5,375 nt of DNA from an uncultured Clostridia bacterium. Its GTDB lineage: Bacteria; Bacillota; Clostridia; Christensenellales; UBA1242. The stretch covers positions 1-5,375 of the forward strand of contig CANRLJ010000056.1 in NCBI GenBank assembly GCA_947631485.1, written 5' to 3'. How positions within the stretch are numbered: the first letter of the stretch is position 1; each line of letters starts with the position of its first letter. Shown piece by piece: positions 1 through 4,595 of this stretch. Position numbers and translations under genes: made by a program. The notes beneath the pieces were generated by a model. The model worked only from the letters and a program-made list of their open reading frames with translations. It searched no databases and was not told the DNA's origin.

Positions 1-52
1 CTACAAAATTTTCGATTGAATTGCGTTTTAATCTATTTTTAGTCCTAGCCAT
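1..52 (-). CDS. Start of an unidentified gene running off the left edge
   Basis: Only the first 17 codons are visible, reading M-A-R-T-K-N-R-L-K-R-N-S-I-E-N-F-V from an ATG at 52-50. The call rests on signals rather than on protein similarity: an AAGGGG ribosome-binding sequence at 62-57, a few bases before the ATG, and a near-consensus promoter at 90-119. The N-terminus is basic (five Lys/Arg in the first ten residues) and has no hydrophobic stretch, so the product probably starts in the cytoplasm. Seventeen residues are too few to assign a family, and I do not recognise it. It has its own promoter and so is probably transcribed separately from the TIGR04086 gene upstream on the same strand. 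Confidence 0.6.
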   Translation of the reverse strand, partial: MARTKNRLKRNSIENFV

Positions 53-89
53 AACGCCCCTTAAAAGTGTATTACGAATAACTTTGATT

Positions 90-119
90 AGTATAATACA
101 TGAAAGGGCTTTCTGTCAA
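90..119 (-). promoter_or_regulatory. Sigma-A-type promoter for the left-edge gene
   Basis: On the minus strand a perfect -35 TTGACA (119-114) is followed after 18 bases by TATACT (95-90), five of six matches to the -10 consensus. Transcription would start near 83, giving a leader of about 30 bases before the ATG at 52. The spacer holds a near-palindrome, GAAAG-N2-CTTTC at 102-113, which could be an operator. Confidence 0.7.
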
Positions 120-127
120 TTAAAAAA

Positions 128-529
128 CTAATTTTTTTTGATATTGACGCAAATAATTCCGCAAATTGCGCCAATAATCGTGCCAAAAATGGTGTCATTT
201 AAAAGTGTCTTGTCAAAAACAAATGCCCCGTCAAGTATTGAAAACACCAAAAATGCAACCAAGGTGAAGCCCAAGCCAATCAGAAGTCCGGTCAGAAGCC
301 CCATTTCTCTGAATTTTTTCATGCCGATAAACACGCCCAAGAAGATGGAAACACCTTTGATGACCTGGTTTACAGGAGAAATCAATTTGTCCGAAATGGA
401 AGTGAAACGAAGAAGAAAAGCAAAAATCAATATGCCAACCAAAGCCACGCACAAACCGACCGTAACGCCTTTCAGCACAGCAAGTCCAAGACCGCCCTTG
501 TTGTCATTTTTTAATGTTTTCAATTTCAT
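128..529 (-). CDS. TIGR04086 (YrzE-like) family small membrane protein
   Basis: A 133-residue protein with four predicted membrane helices at about residues 14-42, 53-70, 77-98 and 112-130. The layout matches the TIGR04086/YrzE family of small Firmicutes membrane proteins, whose function is unknown: a long first helix, a short loop, a Ser-Ile-Phe-Leu-Gly segment at the start of helix 2 (61-65), a basic patch KKFRE (71-75), then a Gly-rich Gly-Leu-Leu-x-Gly-Leu helix (80-87). The ATG at 529 is chosen because AAGAGGTGG (543-535) lies 5-8 bases before it. A GTG nine bases upstream (538) is part of that ribosome binding site and is unlikely to be used. A candidate promoter lies at 588-615. The gene follows pnuC on the same strand after a gap of about 110 bases. 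The family assignment comes from pattern and length. Confidence 0.8.
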   Translation of the reverse strand: MKLKTLKNDNKGGLGLAVLKGVTVGLCVALVGILIFAFLLRFTSISDKLISPVNQVIKGVSIFLGVFIGMKKFREMGLLTGLLIGLGFTLVAFLVFSILDGAFVFDKTLLNDTIFGTIIGAICGIICVNIKKN

Positions 530-534
530 TATTG

Positions 535-543
535 CCACCTCTT
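535..543 (-). promoter_or_regulatory. Ribosome binding site deciding the TIGR04086 start
   Basis: AAGAGGTGG on the minus strand contains the only strong anti-16S match before this gene. It is correctly spaced from the ATG at 529 and overlaps the alternative GTG codon (538-536), which argues for the ATG start. Confidence 0.65.
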
Positions 544-587
544 TGACTTTTAATCTAAAATATATCTATGAGTGCAAAAATTTGAAT

Positions 588-615
588 ATGATAACACTTA
601 AAAAATTTTTGTCAG
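588..615 (-). promoter_or_regulatory. Candidate promoter for the TIGR04086 membrane protein gene
   Basis: CTGACA (615-610), a 16-base spacer and TATCAT (593-588) on the minus strand each match the sigma-A consensus at five of six positions. Transcription would begin near 581, about 50 bases upstream of the ATG. The region is AT-rich, so a chance match is possible. Read-through from pnuC cannot be excluded because I see no GC-rich terminator in the 529-642 gap. Confidence 0.4.
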
Positions 616-641
616 CGTTCAAATCAAAGAGCAAGCAAAAC

Positions 642-1364
642 TCAATCCCTCAAACACCTCATCACAAGCGAAAAATTGTCCTTGTTTTGTTGTTTTTTCA
701 GTTTTAGCCAATTCAAAACTCCAAAGGCGTTTAAACAGGTTTGAAAGCAATATGTCACAACGGTGGTTATGTTCACAATCTCCGTCACACTGGCAGAACT
801 CCACAGCACAATGCAAATGATGTTTGCAACTATGTAAAGCACAAAGGAATATTCACAGCATCGCATTTGCATATAGCCTGCCAAAATTCCGATGGCGATG
901 GACAGTGTGGAAACAACAAGGTTTTGTGTGTGAAAATGCCTGAGAAGAAAATATATTCCAACTGAAATTGCCCCAATGCAAACAATGGCCACAAGACACT
1001 CCCGCAAAGAAAATTTTTTGGAGACTTTCACAAATGCTCTGTTTGTGCTTATGTTTCTAAGCCAAGAAATTATGATTAAAATATAAATGGGTATGTTCAC
1101 ACAAACGCTGACAATCAACTCGCCATAAAGGTGGTTTATATAGCCCAGCACCGCATACAAACAACCACTCACCATCCCAACAAACGGCCCAATAATCCAG
1201 CCTTTTGAAAGCGTGAAGGTTGACAAAATGATAAGAAACGAAGTTGAAATTGTGATTGCGGGGCTTTTGAAAATCAAAGCAAAGGTCAAGATTGTTGCCC
1301 AAATAATCACCAAGGCAACAACCTCCCACCACTTCAAATTTATCTTACGAAAAAACTCCTTCAA
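642..1364 (-). CDS. pnuC: PnuC-type nicotinamide riboside transporter
   Basis: A 240-residue polytopic membrane protein, the usual PnuC length (about 240). PnuC proteins are SWEET-like facilitators that move nicotinamide riboside across the cytoplasmic membrane; a cytoplasmic kinase then traps it for NAD synthesis. Recognisable family segments are the short N-terminus MKEFF before W12-W13 and helix 1, LYGE (79-82) followed by a Pro-containing helix ending Ser-Trp (100-101), the helix 171-188 with Asn181 and Trp188, and the C-terminal Asn212-x2-Gly-x3-Trp219 segment followed by Lys-rich residues. The start is a TTG that directly follows AGAGGG and sits in a tandem repeat; an in-frame TGA at 1373-1371 excludes any earlier start. 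The related PnuT and PnuX carry thiamine and riboflavin, so substrate is inferred. It begins 33 bases after the stop of the unknown gene upstream, so co-transcription is possible. Confidence 0.85.
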   Translation of the reverse strand: MKEFFRKINLKWWEVVALVIIWATILTFALIFKSPAITISTSFLIILSTFTLSKGWIIGPFVGMVSGCLYAVLGYINHLYGELIVSVCVNIPIYILIIISWLRNISTNRAFVKVSKKFSLRECLVAIVCIGAISVGIYFLLRHFHTQNLVVSTLSIAIGILAGYMQMRCCEYSFVLYIVANIICIVLWSSASVTEIVNITTVVTYCFQTCLNAFGVLNWLKLKKQQNKDNFSLVMRCLRD

Positions 1365-1377
1365 CCCTCTTCAACCC
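1358..1377 (-). repeat. Tandem 10-base repeat spanning the pnuC start
   Basis: Read on the minus strand, GGGTTGAAGA (1377-1368) is followed at once by GGGTTGAAGG (1367-1358), nine of ten bases identical. The second copy contains the TTG start of pnuC. The first TTG is in another frame and soon meets a stop. The duplication leaves two G-rich ribosome-binding candidates: AGAGGG, which abuts the TTG, and TGGGG about ten bases before it. Confidence 0.6.
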
Positions 1378-1397
1378 CACTCTTTTCAAAAATCAAG

Positions 1398-1808
1398 TCA
1401 CTTAAGCCTGTTTTTTATTTGCTCAATAATCCTTTGTTCATATTCATCCAAATTGTTAAACCTCTCAAGTTTACTTAAAAGAAAATCTTTTGAAAACTCA
1501 CACACATTGGCAATATAAAATGCTATATTTTTTGATTGTGTTTCCTTAAAAAGTTTTTCTACAAAGAGAATATCATTTTTGTCACCACAAAGCAAAAGAA
1601 TTTCTATAAATTTCCCAAATGGCTCAAAAACACAAGACTCTGTTGGTGATTGCATATTGCCATACCTCTCAAAAACAAGTTTTCTAACCTTTGATTTTTC
1701 GTCTTCCTTCAAAGATTGCCAATATTCAATGCCATCAGTCTGAGCATTACCAGTAAACCAATCTTGATCCGAACTTTCAAGACAACCACAAAATTCACTT
1801 ATCTCCAC
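1398..1808 (-). CDS. Unrecognised small soluble protein (136 residues)
   Basis: I do not recognise a family. The protein starts at a GTG preceded by a very strong GAGGAGG site (1819-1813), four bases upstream. It is acidic, has no signal peptide and no membrane helix, and looks mostly helical. A Cys/Trp-containing N-terminal part (residues 1-30) is followed by charged helices, for example DEKSKVRKLVFERYG (36-50) and a C-terminal DEYEQRIIEQIKNRLK helix. The coding sequence is AT-rich (about 27% GC in the lines at 1501-1620), unlike pnuC next door. It follows the rhomboid gene by 56 bases, and the two share a related leader motif, so they may function together. Its size and composition are compatible with an immunity-type or HEAT-like helical protein, but this is speculation. 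Confidence 0.75.
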   Translation of the reverse strand: MEISEFCGCLESSDQDWFTGNAQTDGIEYWQSLKEDEKSKVRKLVFERYGNMQSPTESCVFEPFGKFIEILLLCGDKNDILFVEKLFKETQSKNIAFYIANVCEFSKDFLLSKLERFNNLDEYEQRIIEQIKNRLK

Positions 1809-1811
1809 AAT

Positions 1812-1838
1812 TCCTCCTCGAATTAAGACGAATCACCT
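1812..1838 (-). repeat. Leader motif, copy A (upstream of the unknown gene)
   Basis: This leader segment aligns without gaps to 2521-2547, upstream of the rhomboid, with 20 of 27 bases identical. The conserved core, read on the minus strand, is TCTTAATTC, two variable bases, then GGAG. Five of the seven differences are transitions. It includes the ribosome binding site of the 136-residue protein. Confidence 0.5.
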
Positions 1839-1848
1839 TACACCGTCA

Positions 1849-1862
1849 AAAAGTCGACTTTT
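1849..1862. promoter_or_regulatory. 14-bp perfect palindrome between rhomboid and unknown gene
   Basis: AAAAGTCGACTTTT is a perfect palindrome lying three bases after the rhomboid stop codon. Read on the minus strand it continues into one more T, so it could be a weak terminator for the rhomboid gene. The stem is short and largely A-T, and dimeric protein binding is an equal possibility. Confidence 0.3.
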
Positions 1863-1864
1863 CT

Positions 1865-2515
1865 CTATTTTGCCTTTTTATGTATGACAAAATTATACAA
1901 ATTGGCAAACAGACCCGTACAAATGCCAATAATAAAAGGACCATAATGTTGAGGCTCCAACAAACAATTACAAAAATCTAATCCCACGCCATTCATCCCG
2001 TCTCCAGACCAAGCCCAAGACATCATAATTAAAATAACGCCAATCAAAACAACTGGAAATATCCATCTGAATTTGCCCATAAAATAAGTTTTAAAATTGA
2101 AAATAAGTAACCATATGATATTTGCATACCAGAAATATTCAACACAGGAAAAGCCTCCAACTCCCCAATAATTCAACATTGCAAAACATGCTAAATTAGC
2201 GATTGGAATACAAGGGAATAACAATAACGCGTATTTTAAAGAACCAAAATGGCGTTCCACAAAAACAGACAAAGTAATTAGCCCCATAATATTTCCAAGC
2301 AGATGGAAGTTCCCGCCATTATACCAAAAACTACAAAAAATCATATTCCATCTAATATCTTGGTTAATTAAGTTTTGTATGGGTGTTGCTAATAAAAAAT
2401 TGCAAATTAACATAATGCAAATCATCAAAATAGTGGCGGCATAGCAAAAGTTGCAATTAAACCAATTTAGTTCTTTGTCTTTTAGATTAATTACTGACCT
2501 AAAAAATTTTTTCAC
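1865..2515 (-). CDS. Rhomboid family intramembrane serine protease
   Basis: A 216-residue protein with six likely membrane helices, at about residues 25-43, 69-86, 93-114, 119-137, 150-166 and 190-208. Rhomboids cleave transmembrane substrates within the membrane using a Ser-His dyad. The signature is present: His71-x3-Asn75 in helix 2 (the oxyanion side, like GlpG His150/Asn154), the following Glu-Arg-x-Phe-Gly (87-91), a helix 4 Gly121-Phe-Ser123, and His190-x2-Pro-Phe-x2-Gly-x3-Gly in helix 6. The residue after the catalytic Ser is Cys124 instead of the usual Gly. Eleven cysteines are spread along the protein, including a C-x2-C at 21-24. The GTG start has GGAGAAG seven bases or fewer upstream; an ATG overlapping it runs straight into TGA. 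The substrate is unknown. The coding sequence is AT-rich (25-32% GC in sampled lines). Confidence 0.88.
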   Translation of the reverse strand: MKKFFRSVINLKDKELNWFNCNFCYAATILMICIMLICNFLLATPIQNLINQDIRWNMIFCSFWYNGGNFHLLGNIMGLITLSVFVERHFGSLKYALLLFPCIPIANLACFAMLNYWGVGGFSCVEYFWYANIIWLLIFNFKTYFMGKFRWIFPVVLIGVILIMMSWAWSGDGMNGVGLDFCNCLLEPQHYGPFIIGICTGLFANLYNFVIHKKAK

Positions 2516-2520
2516 ATTTC

Positions 2521-2547
2521 TTCTCCATGAATTAAGATAAATTACTT
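2521..2547 (-). repeat. Leader motif, copy B (upstream of the rhomboid gene)
   Basis: This is the partner of 1812-1838. It carries the same TCTTAATTC-N2-GGAG core, placed just before the GTG start of the rhomboid gene. Transcription from the extended -10 at 2550-2558 would begin close to or inside this motif, so it would form nearly the whole leader. Confidence 0.5.
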
Positions 2548-2549
2548 GT

Positions 2550-2558
2550 TTTATACCA
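2550..2558 (-). promoter_or_regulatory. Candidate extended -10 promoter of the rhomboid gene
   Basis: On the minus strand TGGTATAAA matches an extended -10 element (TGnTATAAT, one mismatch in the hexamer). No convincing -35 is found 16-18 bases upstream. A second TATAAT occurs at 2582-2577. The whole stretch between the tRNA and the rhomboid gene is very AT-rich, so chance matches are likely. Confidence 0.4.
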
Positions 2559-2597
2559 TAGTCGTAATTTTACAAAATTATACAATTTTTTATATTT

Positions 2598-2673
2598 TGG
2601 AGCTGATGGCGGGACTCGGACCCGCGACCTGTCGATTACGAATCGACTGCTCTACCAACTGAGCCACATCAGC
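2598..2673 (-). tRNA. tRNA-Thr (anticodon CGT)
   Basis: A complete cloverleaf of 76 bases including an encoded CCA. The acceptor stem is GCTGATG paired with CATCAGC, followed by discriminator T and CCA (2600-2598). The D-arm contains GCTCAGTTGGTAGAGC, the T-arm the GCGGGTCCGAGTCCCGC stem-loop. The anticodon stem GTCGA/TCGAC closes the loop TTCGTAA, giving anticodon CGT (2640-2638), which reads the threonine codon ACG. It starts 21 bases after the stop codon of the S1-like gene on the same strand. I find no clear separate promoter between them, so the tRNA may be cut from an S1 transcript that reads through the small hairpin at 2683-2696. The 3' side leads directly into the AT-rich rhomboid region. 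Confidence 0.95.
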
Positions 2674-2676
2674 ACA

Positions 2677-2697
2677 CAAAACAGGCAAAAATGCCTA
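2677..2697 (-). terminator. Small hairpin at the S1 stop codon, before tRNA-Thr
   Basis: On the minus strand AGGCA-TTTT-TGCCT (2696-2683) forms a five-pair hairpin that includes part of the TAG stop codon and is followed by GTTTTG. The T-run is short and interrupted, so it is at best a weak terminator. It may instead attenuate or mark a processing point between the S1 message and the tRNA. Confidence 0.4.
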
Positions 2698-3723
2698 TTT
2701 TACAAGTTTAAATGACACCTTCATTTCGTCTTCGTCTTTGGAGACGACCTCAACCTTTATTTTGTCGCCAACTCTGACAAGTTCGTGTATTTTCTTTGTG
2801 CGGTCTTCGGTGCAGTTTGAAATGTGAAGCAACCCGCTTGCACCATTTGGCACACTGACAATAGCGCCAAACTGCAAAAGTTTGACAACCTCTCCGTCAT
2901 AAACCTGTCCGACTTCCAACTGTTTTATTCTTGTCAGTTTTGGATTTTCAAGCAATGCTTTAAGAGACAACTCAACTTTTTTGTTTTCTCTGTCAACCTT
3001 CAAGACTTTAAATTGGCGTTCTTCCCCAACTTTAAGCACATCCTCGATGTTGTCAATTCTTTCATATGCAATGTTTGAAATGTGAAGAAAACAATCCACG
3101 CCATCCACATTTACAAAGGCAGCATAAGGCAAAATCCTCTCCACCTTGCCTTTGACAATTTTGTTGATGAAAATGCTGTTCCAGAAATTGTTTTCGGTTG
3201 CAACCCTGATTTGCTCTTGCAAAAGTTTCACACTTCCAACAATCGACTTGTTTTCTTTATCAATTTCGGTGACAACTGCCTCAAGTTGTTTTCCGACAAA
3301 GTTGTGATAGTTTTTCACATAGCCAGCAGAAACCTCTTCAAGCGGAACAAAGATGGAATAATCCCCCATCTTGGAAATCAGCCCATCGCGAACGGCCGTT
3401 GGCACAAATGAAAACCTGCTGCCAAGCCTGAGCGTTTGGGCATTTTGATTTGCAAGTCGAAGGGCGTCGGCCAAAGACTTTGATGCCTCAATGAGACCCT
3501 CTTCGTTTTTCTGATTTGTGATGACCACTCCAAAGCGGTCGCCAATCTTAATCTTTGAATAATCCTGAAAATCGCTTGCAGGTATGAAGGCGTCGTTTTT
3601 GCCACCAATGTTGAAGATGACACCATCTTCTCGCCTTAAAACAACCACGCCGTCAAAGGCCTGACCCTTTTTGTATGATGTAAAAGTTTTGTCAATAGTT
3701 TCTAAATCAAATTTCTCGTTCAT
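2695..3723 (-). CDS. rpsA: Ribosomal protein S1-like protein with four S1 domains
   Basis: The 342-residue protein has four S1 (OB-fold) RNA-binding repeats at about residues 18-82, 98-168, 186-256 and 270-340. The last two are canonical, each with a Phe/Leu-Leu-His-Ile-Ser-Asn motif (212-217, 298-303). The first two are more divergent, as in other S1 proteins. Four domains is the usual architecture of the Firmicutes S1/YpfD-type protein, which is shorter than the six-domain E. coli S1; in many clostridia it is fused to IspH, but no such fusion exists here. Such proteins bind mRNA and assist translation initiation in the cytoplasm. The ATG at 3723 is preferred: a TTG at 3753 lies upstream of the -10 of the promoter at 3744-3772, and a GTG at 3732 lacks a spaced ribosome binding site. 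tRNA-Thr follows after 21 bases. Confidence 0.9.
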   Translation of the reverse strand: MNEKFDLETIDKTFTSYKKGQAFDGVVVLRREDGVIFNIGGKNDAFIPASDFQDYSKIKIGDRFGVVITNQKNEEGLIEASKSLADALRLANQNAQTLRLGSRFSFVPTAVRDGLISKMGDYSIFVPLEEVSAGYVKNYHNFVGKQLEAVVTEIDKENKSIVGSVKLLQEQIRVATENNFWNSIFINKIVKGKVERILPYAAFVNVDGVDCFLHISNIAYERIDNIEDVLKVGEERQFKVLKVDRENKKVELSLKALLENPKLTRIKQLEVGQVYDGEVVKLLQFGAIVSVPNGASGLLHISNCTEDRTKKIHELVRVGDKIKVEVVSKDEDEMKVSFKLVK

Positions 3724-3743
3724 AATTTCCACTCTTGCGTTTA

Positions 3744-3772
3744 ATATTAGCAAATAACAAACAAAAAGTCAA
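3744..3772 (-). promoter_or_regulatory. Promoter of the S1-like gene
   Basis: On the minus strand TTGACT (3772-3767), a 17-base spacer and TAATAT (3749-3744), with TGC just before the -10 (extended -10). Transcription would start near 3737, leaving a leader of only about 14 bases before the ATG at 3723. This rules out the upstream TTG start. Confidence 0.65.
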
Positions 3773-3792
3773 CCAATACGAAAAAGTTTATG

Positions 3793-3822
3793 TTGACAAA
3801 ATATTAAATTATATGTTAAAAT
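3793..3822 (+). promoter_or_regulatory. Promoter of the coiled-coil protein gene
   Basis: A perfect TTGACA (3793-3798), an 18-base spacer and TAAAAT (3817-3822), with TGT immediately before the -10 (extended -10). Transcription would start near 3829, about 20 bases before the ATG at 3851. Its -35 lies 20 bases from the divergent -35 of the S1-like gene, so the two promoters are back to back and could share a regulator. Confidence 0.7.
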
Positions 3823-3837
3823 CACAGAGAAAAAGAT

Positions 3838-3842
3838 GGAGG
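3838..3842 (+). promoter_or_regulatory. Ribosome binding site deciding the coiled-coil gene start
   Basis: GGAGG lies eight bases before the ATG at 3851, ideal spacing. An earlier in-frame ATG at 3836 overlaps this site, has no ribosome binding site of its own, and would lie only about seven bases from the predicted transcription start. Confidence 0.75.
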
Positions 3843-3850
3843 CTAAAAAC

Positions 3851-4564
3851 ATGGTTTTGATAAACGAAAGAATCCACAAAATTCAAGAAAAATTCAGAGA
3901 AGATATAAGGCTTCAAAGGCAGGCACAATCCGAATTGACAGAAAAAATGCGAAAAATTGAGGATATTCTGGCAAAAAAGAGGCAAGAACTCGAAGAGGAA
4001 TTTGGCGTTCCAACCCTGCGTGCCGTCTGCACCGCTCCTGTCACACTGAGCGCCTTGGATGTCAACAAAATTTCAGTAAACACCTATATAAAGGATGTTT
4101 TGGCAGAGTTGCATGAAATAACAGGGGAAGATTTTTCTGTTTCGTTTGCAAACCATGAAAAAGCCACAAGTGTTCCATTTCAGACATTTAGTGTGCTTGG
4201 CACAGGAGGAGTTGACGAGGTGTTTTTTCACAACATTGTCATGCTTTCTTCCGGCAGCCACACCGTGCGCCTATACAACATTTTTAGAGAATTCGACCAC
4301 CTTGCCTCAGGCAAAACATTAAACGACTTTATAACCACAAATATTCCAAGCAGAGCAAAAAGAGGAGAACTTGTGTCATCCGTTGCAAACATCCCGGCTG
4401 AAGAGATTTCAAATCTTCCGCTGCACCTAAACGCCCAAAAAATTGTGGACATAGAGGAATTGACAGCACCAGAAGACCAGCCAATCATCTTTCAGGCACT
4501 GACACGCATCTATGAAAGACAGCAAGAGTCCACATCAAAAAGAGATGGCGATGGAAAACAATAA
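3851..4564 (+). CDS. Unrecognised protein with N-terminal coiled coil (237 residues)
   Basis: I do not recognise the family. There is no signal peptide or membrane helix, so it is probably cytoplasmic. Residues 4-50 form a long, highly charged helix (many Lys, Glu, Arg, Gln with spaced Ile/Leu) typical of a coiled coil. Residues 52-225 look like a folded domain of mixed strands and helices, including a Leu-Gly-Thr-Gly-Gly-Val-Asp turn (116-122) and an Arg-Leu-Tyr-Asn-Ile-Phe-Arg segment (140-146). The tail (226-237) is polar and likely disordered. It is the only plus-strand gene, with a strong promoter, a strong ribosome binding site and a good terminator, so it is almost certainly expressed. 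It lies between plsC and the S1-like gene, where clostridia often carry ispH; it has no resemblance to IspH. Confidence 0.85.
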   Translation: MVLINERIHKIQEKFREDIRLQRQAQSELTEKMRKIEDILAKKRQELEEEFGVPTLRAVCTAPVTLSALDVNKISVNTYIKDVLAELHEITGEDFSVSFANHEKATSVPFQTFSVLGTGGVDEVFFHNIVMLSSGSHTVRLYNIFREFDHLASGKTLNDFITTNIPSRAKRGELVSSVANIPAEEISNLPLHLNAQKIVDIEELTAPEDQPIIFQALTRIYERQQESTSKRDGDGKQ

Positions 4565-4595
4565 AAAAGAAGTCATTTGACTTCTTCTTTTTTTT
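4563..4595. terminator. Bidirectional intrinsic terminator between converging genes
   Basis: AAGAAGTCA (4567-4575) pairs perfectly with TGACTTCTT (4578-4586) around a tiny loop; opening the last A-T pair leaves eight pairs and a four-base loop. On the plus strand it is followed by eight T (4588-4595), ending the coiled-coil gene. On the minus strand a six-T run (4568-4563) follows, ending plsC. The last codons and the TGA stop of plsC lie inside the hairpin. Confidence 0.85.

Noticed and set aside
138..707. A 189-codon plus-strand reading frame opposite the TIGR04086 gene
   Set aside because: It is antisense to a clear membrane protein gene with a ribosome binding site. Its product is a low-complexity, basic, Pro/Thr/Lys-rich sequence, as expected from the complement of a hydrophobic gene, and no ribosome binding site supports it.
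1365..1397. Possible NAD-sensing riboswitch upstream of pnuC
   Set aside because: The gap to the preceding gene is only 33 bases, too short for a known NAD riboswitch, and no suitable stem-loops are visible.
1213..1518. Plus-strand frame across the pnuC start and the unknown gene
   Set aside because: It overlaps two supported minus-strand genes and has no promoter, ribosome binding site or recognisable protein content.
1816..1854. TTGACG-N17-TTAATT as a promoter of the 136-residue protein
   Set aside because: The -10 is poor, and transcription would begin inside the ribosome binding site. Transcription from the rhomboid promoter is a simpler explanation.
2498..2528. Nine-codon leader frame from an ATG at 2528 overlapping the rhomboid start
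   Set aside because: It has no ribosome binding site of its own, and the ATG falls directly against the GGAG that serves the rhomboid GTG.
2566..2597. A-T-only inverted repeat (AAAATT-N4-AATTTT) after tRNA-Thr as a terminator
   Set aside because: The stem has no G-C pairs and would be unstable. In such AT-rich sequence it is expected by chance.
3082..3411. Plus-strand frame inside the S1-like gene
   Set aside because: It is the complement of the S1 domains, which are unmistakable on the minus strand.
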